Origin: Methanocalculus taiwanensis
Lineage (GTDB): Archaea > Halobacteriota > Methanomicrobia > Methanomicrobiales > Methanocorpusculaceae
Assembly: GCF_024372745.1 (NCBI RefSeq)
Contig: NZ_VOTZ01000018.1
Coordinates: forward strand, 1 to 50,084
Length of the DNA stretch: 50,084 nt
Reading direction: 5' to 3'
A program made the translations under genes and the position numbers. The notes below the pieces were generated by a model. That model searched no databases, was not told where the DNA came from, and saw nothing but the letters and a program-made list of their open reading frames with translations. Below, one piece after another: positions 42,988 to 50,084 of this stretch (within the stretch, counting starts at the first letter, position 1; each line of letters starts with the position of its first letter).

Positions 42988-44729
42988 TCGTGACGACAGG
43001 CAATATTTCACGAATTTCCGGACCGGTTGTAACCGCTGAGGGGCTGAGAGGATCGATGATGTATGAGGTGGTCAGGGTTGGGACTGATGCATTATTTGGT
43101 GAGATCATCCGGCTGGATAAGGATGAGGCGGTTATTCAGGTATATGAGGATACATCCGGACTGATGGTGGGTGAGAAGGTAGAGAGCACAGGAACACAGT
43201 TCTCTGTCGCACTTGGTCCCGGCCTTCTTTCATCAATCTATGATGGTATCCAGCGTCCTCTGCCGACCCTCTTCAAGATGAGCGGCGATTTCATATCCCG
43301 TGGAGTATTTCCCCCGGGCCTTGATCTCTCCAGAAAATGGAGTTTTACTCCCGCGGTTTCTGTGGGAGACACTGTGAAGGAGGGCGATCTGATCGGTTTT
43401 GTTCCAGAGTTCCATATCGAGCACCGGATTATGGTTCCACCATCTGTATCCGGGAAGATCAAAGAGATATATGAAGGTGACTTTTCGGTGACAGATCCGA
43501 TCTGCACACTTGATGATGGAACCTGTATTGCGATGATGCAGCTCTGGCCGGCCCGGAAACCCCGGCCATATCAGAAGAAGATGGATCCGGATACGCTCCT
43601 CATCACCGGGCAGCGGATCTTTGATTGTATGTTCCCTGTTGCCAAAGGCGGGACTGCAATGATTCCTGGAGGTTTTGGTACCGGGAAGACGGTTGCGGAA
43701 CAGACCCTTGCTAAATGGTCAGATACACAGATCGTCGTCTATATCGGATGCGGGGAACGGGGTAACGAGATGACTGATGTGTTGTATGAGTTCCCCGAAC
43801 TGATTGATCCCCGTACCGGCCTGCCCCTTATCGAGAGAACGGTTCTAATCGCCAATACATCGAATATGCCGGTTGCCGCCCGTGAAGCATCGATTTATAC
43901 CGGTATCACGATAGCCGAGTATTACCGGGATATGGGCTATGATGTCGCATTGATGGCAGATTCGACATCACGATGGGGAGAAGCCCTCCGTGAGATTTCA
44001 GGGAGGCTTGAAGAGATGCCCGGCGAAGAGGGTTATCCCGCATATCTTGCCACCCGGCTTGCTGCATTCTATGAACGGGCCGGCCGTGTTGTCTGCTATG
44101 GGGATGATGAGCGGATCGGCTCAATCACCATCATCGGGGCGGTCTCCCCCCCTGGCGGTGACTTCTCTGAGCCGATCACCCAGAATACGCTTCGCGTTGC
44201 CGGGACATTCTGGGCGCTTGATACTGCTCTTGCATACCGGCGGCATTTCCCCTCTGTCAACTGGATCAAAAGCTATTCTCTCTACCTTGAGAGTCTGGAG
44301 GACTGGTATGGGAAGGAGGTTGCAGAGGACTGGAAGGATCTTCGGGAGGAGGCGATCTATCTCCTCCAGAAGGAGGTCGAACTGCAGGAGATCGTCCAGC
44401 TCGTCGGTCCTGATGCTCTCCCTGACAGCGAGAAGCTCATCCTTGAGATCTCCCGGATGATTCGGGAGGATTTCCTTCAGCAGAGTGCTTTTCATGAGAT
44501 CGATTCGTTCTGTTCGCTTGATAAGCAGTACTGGATGCTGAAGGTGATTCTTAGCTTCCATGAAATTGCAAAGAGGGCGATGAACAGAGGTATTGGGATC
44601 GACTCGATCATGCAGCTGCCGGTGAAGAGATCGATCGGGCGTATGAAGGAGCTCCGGAATGCCGAAATGGTCAAAGGGCATATCGACACCATTGCCAGTG
44701 ATTTTACATCCCTCATGGAGGAGGACTAA
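42984..44729 (+). CDS. atpA: A-type ATP synthase catalytic subunit A
   Basis: The 581-residue catalytic subunit has the beta-barrel (1-70), the inserted non-homologous region (about 115-185), the nucleotide domain and C-terminal bundle. Motifs: P-loop [10 protein letters not shown] (about 228-237), [11 protein letters not shown] with the catalytic Glu, '[18 protein letters not shown]'. The P-loop is GGFGTGKT, not the usual archaeal GPFGSGKT. ATG 42984 overlaps the subunit F stop (ATGA). Length is normal. Confidence 0.97.
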   Translation: MIVTTGNISRISGPVVTAEGLRGSMMYEVVRVGTDALFGEIIRLDKDEAVIQVYEDTSGLMVGEKVESTGTQFSVALGPGLLSSIYDGIQRPLPTLFKMSGDFISRGVFPPGLDLSRKWSFTPAVSVGDTVKEGDLIGFVPEFHIEHRIMVPPSVSGKIKEIYEGDFSVTDPICTLDDGTCIAMMQLWPARKPRPYQKKMDPDTLLITGQRIFDCMFPVAKGGTAMIPGGFGTGKTVAEQTLAKWSDTQIVVYIGCGERGNEMTDVLYEFPELIDPRTGLPLIERTVLIANTSNMPVAAREASIYTGITIAEYYRDMGYDVALMADSTSRWGEALREISGRLEEMPGEEGYPAYLATRLAAFYERAGRVVCYGDDERIGSITIIGAVSPPGGDFSEPITQNTLRVAGTFWALDTALAYRRHFPSVNWIKSYSLYLESLEDWYGKEVAEDWKDLREEAIYLLQKEVELQEIVQLVGPDALPDSEKLILEISRMIREDFLQQSAFHEIDSFCSLDKQYWMLKVILSFHEIAKRAMNRGIGIDSIMQLPVKRSIGRMKELRNAEMVKGHIDTIASDFTSLMEED

Positions 44730-46124
44730 ATGACAGCTGTCCTTGTTAGTCGGGAATATAAGACGATCAGCAATGTGGCAGGTCCCCTGATATTCATCAG
44801 TAATGCAAAGCACGTCTCATATGATGAGATTGTCAGGATCTATCTGCCAAATGGCGAGGAGAGATCCGGGCGGGTTCTTGAGATCTCAAGGGATATAGCG
44901 GTTGTCCAGGTGTTTGAGGGAACAACCGGGATAGATAATAGATCAACAAGGGTGGCGTTTACCGGCAGGCCTCTCATGATGAAGCTCTCCCCCGATATCC
45001 TGGGTCGAACCTTCAACGGGATCGGCAAGCCCCGTGACGGGGGTCCGGATATCATCGAGGAGATGGAGGTTGATGTGAATGGAATGCCGATCAACCCCGT
45101 TGCACGGGATAAGCCCGAGGATTTTATCCAGACAGGGATGTCCGCAATTGATGGCCTGAATACGCTTGTGAGGGGCCAGAAACTTCCGATATTTTCCGGA
45201 GCCGGTCTTCCTGCAAACAAGCTTGCTGCCCAGATCGGCAGGCAGGCAAGGGTCCTTGGAGAGGGAGAGCAGTTCTCGGTGGTCTTTGCTGCAATGGGGA
45301 TCACCTTCAGGGAAGCCTCCTTCTTCACCAGATCGTTTGAGAAATCAGGGGCTCTTGGGAGGGTGGTCTTCTTCATGAACTTAACCGATGATCCGACCAT
45401 CGAACGCCTGACAACGCCGCGATGTGCCCTTACGGTTGCAGAATATCTTGCTTATTCCCTCAACCACCATGTGCTGGTGATCCTTACGGATATGATCAAC
45501 TATTGCGAGGCTCTCAGGGAGATTTCAACTGCCCGCGAGGAGGTTCCGGGGAGACGGGGATATCCGGGGTACATGTATACTGATCTCTCGACGATCTATG
45601 AGCGTGCCGGGAAGATCAAAGGGAAGAGAGGTTCAATCACCCAGATCCCCATCCTGACGATGCCAGATGACGACATCACTCATCCTGTTCCCGATCTGAC
45701 CGGATATATCACCGAAGGACAGATTGTGCTGTCACGGGATCTCTTCAGGAGAGGTGGAGATCCTCCGATTGATGTGCTTCCCTGCTTATCAAGACTGATG
45801 AACTCCGGTATCGGCGAGGGGAAGACGAGGGAAGATCACAGGAATGTTGCCGATCAGCTTTATGCGTCCTATGCCTATGGGCGTGATCTCAGGCGTCTGG
45901 TGGCGATCGTTGGTGAGGAGGCACTGACCGAACTGGACAGGAAGTACCTCAAGCTTGCAGATGAGTTTGAAAAAACGTTCATATCACAGGCCGATGAGAA
46001 CCGCGGGATTGAAAGGACCCTTGAAATTGGCTGGAACCTTCTTGCCATGCTTCCTGAAGAGGAGCTCAAACGGATCGATGTGGGCTATATTGAGAAATAT
46101 CATCCCGGATACCAGGAGGCGTGA
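44730..46124 (+). CDS. atpB: A-type ATP synthase regulatory subunit B
   Basis: A 464-residue protein of normal length: beta barrel, then nucleotide domain without a P-loop lysine pattern ([15 protein letters not shown] in its place), '[26 protein letters not shown]' and '[32 protein letters not shown]'. It forms the non-catalytic sites and alternates with A in the hexamer. The ATG follows the atpA stop with no gap. Confidence 0.97.
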   Translation: MTAVLVSREYKTISNVAGPLIFISNAKHVSYDEIVRIYLPNGEERSGRVLEISRDIAVVQVFEGTTGIDNRSTRVAFTGRPLMMKLSPDILGRTFNGIGKPRDGGPDIIEEMEVDVNGMPINPVARDKPEDFIQTGMSAIDGLNTLVRGQKLPIFSGAGLPANKLAAQIGRQARVLGEGEQFSVVFAAMGITFREASFFTRSFEKSGALGRVVFFMNLTDDPTIERLTTPRCALTVAEYLAYSLNHHVLVILTDMINYCEALREISTAREEVPGRRGYPGYMYTDLSTIYERAGKIKGKRGSITQIPILTMPDDDITHPVPDLTGYITEGQIVLSRDLFRRGGDPPIDVLPCLSRLMNSGIGEGKTREDHRNVADQLYASYAYGRDLRRLVAIVGEEALTELDRKYLKLADEFEKTFISQADENRGIERTLEIGWNLLAMLPEEELKRIDVGYIEKYHPGYQEA

Positions 46125-46127
46125 GGA

Positions 46128-46778
46128 GTGGAGCAGGCCAAGCCGACACGAATGGAGCTTATCAGGGTGAAAAACCAGATCAAGCTTGCAGAACAGGGAA
46201 AAGATCTCCTCCGGCAGAAGATGGATGCCCTGATTCAGGAATTCTTTCTGATCATGAGAGATGTGTCGGATTCCCGCTTTGAGCTTGAGGCGATTGATGC
46301 CTCTGCACGCCATTCACTCCATCTTGCTGTGGCAGTTGACGATTCCGTTGCTGTCCGTTCTGCTGCCCTTGCTACACGCAGGGGCGTATATCTCGATATT
46401 TCTGGTAAGAATATCATGGGTGTGCCGGTGCCCGTCCTCGAAAAGAAGGTGATCTCAAAAGGGACGTTTGAGAGGGGCTATAGTGTGCTTGGTGTCTCCG
46501 GCAGAATCGATGAGGTTGCCGAGAAGTTTGAACGTGAACTGGATTTAATCATCGCTCTTGCCGAGACCGAGACATCACTCAGGAGGCTTGGGGAGGAGAT
46601 CCAGATGAACCGGAGGAGAGTGAATGCCCTTGAGCAGGTTGTGATACCTGAACTCAAAGAGATGGCAAAGGAGATCAAGATCGCCATAGAAGAGCGTGAA
46701 CGTGAAGATCTCTTCCGTTTAAAGAAAGTAAAGAAGATAATAAACCGCAGGAAAGAGGCAGAGAAGGCAGAAGCATAA
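46128..46778 (+). CDS. atpD: A-type ATP synthase subunit D
   Basis: The 216-residue rotor-shaft protein forms a long antiparallel coiled coil (PTRMELIRVKNQIKLAEQGKDLL at the start; ALEQVVIPELKEMAKEIKIAIEEREREDLFRLKKVK at the end). The start codon is GTG 46128, with GGAGG at 46115-46119; it brings in the conserved PTRMEL, which the next ATG would cut. It ends the operon. Confidence 0.95.
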   Translation: MEQAKPTRMELIRVKNQIKLAEQGKDLLRQKMDALIQEFFLIMRDVSDSRFELEAIDASARHSLHLAVAVDDSVAVRSAALATRRGVYLDISGKNIMGVPVPVLEKKVISKGTFERGYSVLGVSGRIDEVAEKFERELDLIIALAETETSLRRLGEEIQMNRRRVNALEQVVIPELKEMAKEIKIAIEEREREDLFRLKKVKKIINRRKEAEKAEA

Positions 46779-46816
46779 GAGCCAGCTTAACTCCCCGGTT
46801 CTCTATGCCTCTCTAT

Positions 46817-47008
46817 TCAGAGCCCGTGCTGGTTCCGCAACACAGATGTGATGCCATATGAGGGGTTACAGGGTTTTGGTTTCCTCCCTTTTGGCCGCTT
46901 GAGGGCTTCATCGATCCGATCCCGGCATCGGGCAAGTGCCTGAGTCCTCAGTTTGTCGATGGTGCTTGATGCCTTGTCTGAACACCCACCGGACGATCGT
47001 TCATTCAT
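46817..47008 (-). CDS. Small basic Cys-containing protein with perfect Shine-Dalgarno site
   Basis: A 63-residue protein with basic C-terminal half (KRPKGRKPKPCNPSYG) and cysteines at about 9, 28 and 47. The start ATG 47008 is preceded by AAGGAGGTGA with five bases between, a perfect match to the 16S end; a GTG six bases-plus upstream in frame overlaps it and is not used. A TATA box lies 55 bases upstream. These signals indicate strong expression. Family not recognised; possibly a ribosome- or nucleic-acid-binding peptide. It converges with atpD. Confidence 0.7.
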   Translation of the reverse strand: MNERSSGGCSDKASSTIDKLRTQALARCRDRIDEALKRPKGRKPKPCNPSYGITSVLRNQHGL

Positions 47009-47062
47009 AGCGGTCACCTCCTTATGTTTGCCATCACTGGCTATGGTGTAATAGCGCTTGGT

Positions 47063-47075
47063 GTATTTATATTTA
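47063..47075 (-). promoter_or_regulatory. TATA box of the small basic protein gene
   Basis: TAAATATAAATAC on the minus strand, 55-67 bases before ATG 47008. Transcription would start near 47040 and give a leader of about 30 bases that just includes the ribosome binding site. Confidence 0.6.
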
Positions 47076-47239
47076 ATTTATCCTGTAAAAATTAAATGAT
47101 TCTGAATTGCCCATACCCTGTCAATGGTGGCAAAAAAAACGGTGCCGTGGTTTCAATAGTCGATTCTCTCGTCTCCTGATGCAACGTTTCCTATCCTCTT
47201 CCCGCAATGCTTATCATCTCCTGTGATAATGCGAGAACA

Positions 47240-47728
47240 ATGTATCATCATGCTCAAATTCCCCAGCCCAGAATGGTCAGGCCTGGCGATCTCGCCGCGA
47301 CATTCTCATTAAAGGATCAATCGGATGAGACCTTCAGCCTCCTTGAACACCATCATAAACGGGTTCTTCTTTCATTCCATCCGCTCGCATGGACAGATAA
47401 ATGTGCGGTCCAGATGCTCTCGCTTGAAGAGAATCGAGAAACATTCTCATCCCACAATACGGTTGCCGTTGGGATCAGTGTTGATTCTGTCCCCTGTAAG
47501 AGGGCATGGGCAAAGAGCCTTGGAATTACCAGTACTCCCCTTCTTTGTGATTTCTGGCCGCATGGTTTTGTTTCAAGGCTTTACGGGCTCTTCCGGGAGG
47601 GAAATGGATTCTGTGAGCGGGCAAATGTCATTGTAGATGTGGATCAGGCTGTCATATTCAGCAAGGTCTATCCTGTGCATAGTGTCCCTGATATTGGAGA
47701 GATCATTGCGTTCCTGGAATCTGATTAA
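47240..47728 (+). CDS. Peroxiredoxin (AhpC/TSA family)
   Basis: A thioredoxin-fold protein of about 162 residues from ATG 47240 (or 173 from ATG 47207; ATG 47273 is also possible as the family sequence begins around RPGDLAATFSL). The active site fits P-x3-T-x2-C (PLAWTDKC) and a later Arg is in place (CERANVIVD). Other Cys in SVPCKRAW, LLCDFW and GFCERA could serve as resolving residues. It would reduce peroxides in this oxygen-sensitive cell. It is a single gene. Confidence 0.88.
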   Translation: MYHHAQIPQPRMVRPGDLAATFSLKDQSDETFSLLEHHHKRVLLSFHPLAWTDKCAVQMLSLEENRETFSSHNTVAVGISVDSVPCKRAWAKSLGITSTPLLCDFWPHGFVSRLYGLFREGNGFCERANVIVDVDQAVIFSKVYPVHSVPDIGEIIAFLESD

Positions 47729-47793
47729 AGGTTCCAACTCTCTTCAGGGGTCATCAGAAACACTATAACCCCATACACCTGACTCAGTATATC

Positions 47794-49044
47794 ATGTTCT
47801 CAAAATTGCGTGCCTTCCTCGGCCGCCCGGATGAGCCCCCTGAAGCGGAGGTGATCCGATTCTTAAGCCTTCCTTCCTGGCTTGATGAACGGGAGAATGA
47901 GGTTGTCTCCCGGATTGCAGAGAAGTTCAAGGCTCCGATGGCAGAGTTTGAAATTGCGCTTGCAACTCTGGAGGATCTCATCCCTGTATTTGAGGAAGAG
48001 CCTGCGGGCCTTGAAGATGAGATCATGCTCCATCCGAAGGTAAAGTCTGTCTTAAAGACCGCCCGGCCCCAGACCGTCCGTTCACTCCGACAGGCAATCG
48101 AGAAAAAGCCCTCCGGTGATCCTGAGGCATACTATGGGGTCTCTACGGATATTCTCAAAGGAGTGATTGCAGCTGCAAAAGGGCCTGGAAAATATCTCCA
48201 TCTTGTCTATAAAGAGGAGATGCCTCAGATGCGCCGGATCATCAAAGAGATGGGGCGGGCAGTAAACGATATGACGGCTGCCCTGGCTGCCGGGACAAAG
48301 GAGAAAGATCAGATAAAAGAAATCAGATCCCGGTACCAGAGGCTTGAAGAGATTGGTCGGCTTGTGGGGGAGGCAGAGGATCGGTCACAGTCCGGTCAGG
48401 AGAGGGAAGCATCCATTATCAAGGATATTGAGAGTGCTGAAGAGGAACTCGCAGGCATCAGCACTGTTGCTGTGAAGGAGAAGGTCTCCTCTGCAAAACG
48501 GGATCTTGAGGTTGCACTTCAGAGCTATGCACAGGTGAGAGCCCCTGCTGCGGGTGTGATCCGGCGGGCAGAAAAACTCCTGAAACATCATAAGTCCCCG
48601 ATTGATACCCTCAAACCACTTCTGGATCTCTTGGAAAGACAGGTGCCGTATAAAGAATGTGCAATTGATTTCGAACCGGCACTTGGGACGATCAGATCCC
48701 TGATCACATCAGGTGAACTCCAGTTGAAGAACCGGGAGGAGCAGCAGCTCTTTGGTGATGGAAACCTTCCGGTGATGATGAAGATGGTGTCTGATGAGTA
48801 CTGGCGCCTTGAAGCTGAGCTTTGCCGGGTGCAGGAAGAAGCAGATTCGGATCCTGTTGTAATTGAAGAGAAACGGCTTCTAATGGAACTGGATCGAATG
48901 AAGAAAGAAGCAACTGGAGCCGGTTCAGCTGCTTCATCCGCAGAAGAGGAGAGAGGCAGGCTTCTGGAAGAGCAGGCCCGGCTGTGTGATGAGTTGCAGG
49001 AGATTCTTGGCAATTTTGGTAATTTTACCTGTGATCTCAGCTAA
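47794..49044 (+). CDS. Coiled-coil hypothetical protein
   Basis: A 416-residue soluble protein with long coiled coils (about residues 170-260 and 340-405, rich in Glu, Lys and Arg) and a more compact N-terminal part (1-130). No domain I recognise; it resembles the sort of structural protein that organises cell or chromosome components, but this is not evidence of function. Its stop overlaps the end of the convergent PH-like gene by four bases. Confidence 0.75.
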   Translation: MFSKLRAFLGRPDEPPEAEVIRFLSLPSWLDERENEVVSRIAEKFKAPMAEFEIALATLEDLIPVFEEEPAGLEDEIMLHPKVKSVLKTARPQTVRSLRQAIEKKPSGDPEAYYGVSTDILKGVIAAAKGPGKYLHLVYKEEMPQMRRIIKEMGRAVNDMTAALAAGTKEKDQIKEIRSRYQRLEEIGRLVGEAEDRSQSGQEREASIIKDIESAEEELAGISTVAVKEKVSSAKRDLEVALQSYAQVRAPAAGVIRRAEKLLKHHKSPIDTLKPLLDLLERQVPYKECAIDFEPALGTIRSLITSGELQLKNREEQQLFGDGNLPVMMKMVSDEYWRLEAELCRVQEEADSDPVVIEEKRLLMELDRMKKEATGAGSAASSAEEERGRLLEEQARLCDELQEILGNFGNFTCDLS

Positions 49045-49517
49045 TCTGCCCGAAAATAGATCTTGATCGTTTGTATCATCTCTTCCGGTTGCCGGGTGCC
49101 AAGGAGCACCCTCTCCCCGGATATTTTTCTGAACCGGATCACCTGATTACCGCTGACGATATAGGTGATCCCCTCCCCTCTACAATAGCGTATTCCCCAC
49201 CCTCCGCAGTCGCGGATCGGGCGGATTGTGATCAGATCGGCTGCTGCCAGATCGCTCCAGGGGATGATCCGTTCTTTTCGAACGATAGGAGGCATCCGGT
49301 AGCTGATCCCGTCAACCGATACGTGCGTCTCCAGCCTGAGTACCGCAAAGAAGAGGGGGAGGAGCACACCGAAAGCGAGGAGGATAAGGATCTGGACCGG
49401 CCCTGTTGCTGGTTCTGTCATAAGGACGCTGTACCAGGTGATGATGGCAACCCCGGCAATAAGTGCGATGATCCATGGCTGCCGGAAATACTGGATTTCA
49501 TGATACTCGAGGCTCAT
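49041..49517 (-). CDS. PH-like membrane protein (DUF6141-type)
   Basis: A 158-residue protein with two membrane helices near the N-terminus (about 16-34 and 42-60) and a C-terminal domain with the pattern of bacterial PH-like proteins: 'IIPWSDLAAADLITIRP', CGGWGIRY, 'GITYIVSGNQVI'. The GGWGIR and SGN motifs match the DUF6141 family as I remember it. Function unknown. Confidence 0.75.
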   Translation of the reverse strand: MSLEYHEIQYFRQPWIIALIAGVAIITWYSVLMTEPATGPVQILILLAFGVLLPLFFAVLRLETHVSVDGISYRMPPIVRKERIIPWSDLAAADLITIRPIRDCGGWGIRYCRGEGITYIVSGNQVIRFRKISGERVLLGTRQPEEMIQTIKIYFRAD

Positions 49518-49570
49518 GGGTGATAGCTCCTGTCTGTAGATGGCAATATGTTAATTATCTGTAAGAATGT

Positions 49571-49981
49571 ATGGGTATCTGTCTGATGATCCTGCAGCTT
49601 ACACCATTTGCGATTATCTATCTTGTAACAATAGCAATCGGCTTGTATCTCTTCCATCTGGCAAAAGATATTCCGTTTACACCGGGAAGAAAACTGGTCA
49701 GGCTGGTCATCGTCGGAACAATTATCTTAAATGGCATGTATGTGCTTCAGCTGCTCGTGATTGATCCCGGAGTATTCCTGATCTCAATCCTTATCGGGAT
49801 TATGGGCATATACATGATAATCTCGGCACTTCTCCTCTTCGCACTCTCCTATACCGGGCGTGAGCAATATGTAAACCCCCGGGCATTCGTCCTTCTGATG
49901 GTTCCCCCTCTCCTGATTCTATCAGCGGTTGCCACAAACCAGTACTTCTCTTTGTTCGTAACTGGTCAGCTATACCTGTAA
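49571..49981 (+). pseudogene. N-terminal half of a 7TM sensor (histidine-kinase N-terminal 7TM type), ending early
   Basis: The 136-residue frame has four membrane helices and the segment 'LSYTGREQYVNPRAFVLLMVPPLLILSAVATN', which closely resembles the middle of the HisKA_7TM sensor domain found before PAS and kinase domains in methanogens. The family domain is longer and should carry on; here TAA stops it at 49979. The frame remains open after the stop to the window end, and codons about 50026-50070 encode DPSFFFTVEIYPL, similar to the next helix of the family. It thus looks like a kinase gene broken by a stop codon, or a short membrane protein by design. Confidence 0.55.
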
Positions 49982-50084
49982 GCCACAGTGGGCATGAAGG
50001 GTTCTCTCCTGAATGCTCCTTTGATGGCGGCAAGTACTGACCCCTCATTCTTCTTCACAGTTGAGATATACCCTCTTACCCGGC

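Noticed and set aside
49800-50048. Minus-strand 82-codon frame at the window end
   Set aside because: It runs opposite the 7TM sensor and has no ribosome binding site or family likeness.

Overview
The window is chromosomal DNA of a methanogenic archaeon, most likely of the order Methanomicrobiales. The evidence is the mix of genes: the end of formylmethanofuran dehydrogenase subunit A, a coenzyme F420 precursor gene (cofH), an A-type ATP synthase operon, a group II chaperonin (thermosome), archaeal mevalonate-pathway genes, TiaS, deoxyhypusine synthase, CTP-dependent riboflavin kinase, RPA with its associated protein, and cobinamide salvage. Putative promoters have archaeal TATA boxes, sometimes so close to the start codon that leaderless mRNAs are likely. 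No rRNA, tRNA, CRISPR array, insertion sequence or prophage was seen.

Layout. 1-5.7 kb: the end of fwdA, a soluble PAS-type chemoreceptor, a poor 660-base stretch holding what may be a decayed lipoprotein gene, a small membrane protein with its own operator-like palindrome, a 5'-nucleotidase-like metallophosphatase with an altered first metal motif, and a multi-zinc-ribbon protein. 5.7-9.7 kb: thermosome, an HTH regulator, and tiaS on the other strand. 9.7-17.7 kb: a DUF4013-like membrane protein, unknown proteins, dys-pyrF, two zinc-ribbon proteins (one a free-standing fragment resembling the radical domain of class III ribonucleotide reductase), cbiZ with a Cys-rich tail, a DUF1858 protein, and rpa-rpap. 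17.7-24.2 kb: a tightly packed minus-strand run of six genes: tandem CheW, a Cache/HAMP receptor fused to part of a kinase ATPase domain, a PAS histidine kinase, a GNAT protein, ribK and ribB.

24.2-31.3 kb: isoprenoid genes (HTH regulator, HMG-CoA synthase, thiolase, DUF35 protein, and slightly further on HMG-CoA reductase), interrupted by a Trm5-like methyltransferase, cofH and an HNH-derived small protein. Together the thiolase, synthase, DUF35 protein and reductase make mevalonate for archaeal lipids. 31.3-34.9 kb: a three-gene overlapping cassette (corrinoid protein, UroD-like protein without the usual zinc cysteines, histidine kinase with a Cys-rich N-terminal domain) behind a perfect 11+3+11 palindrome. 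This is my best candidate for an undescribed system, perhaps a corrinoid-based sensor.

34.9-38.2 kb: small membrane and coiled-coil proteins, a lipase-like hydrolase, a NapH-like ferredoxin, an unknown protein and a long structured-looking leader. 38.3-46.8 kb: the complete ATP synthase operon in the order H-I-K-E-C-F-A-B-D. 46.8-50.1 kb: a small basic protein with a perfect Shine-Dalgarno site, a peroxiredoxin, a coiled-coil protein, a PH-like membrane protein, and the N-terminal half of a 7TM histidine-kinase-type sensor that ends early at a stop codon.
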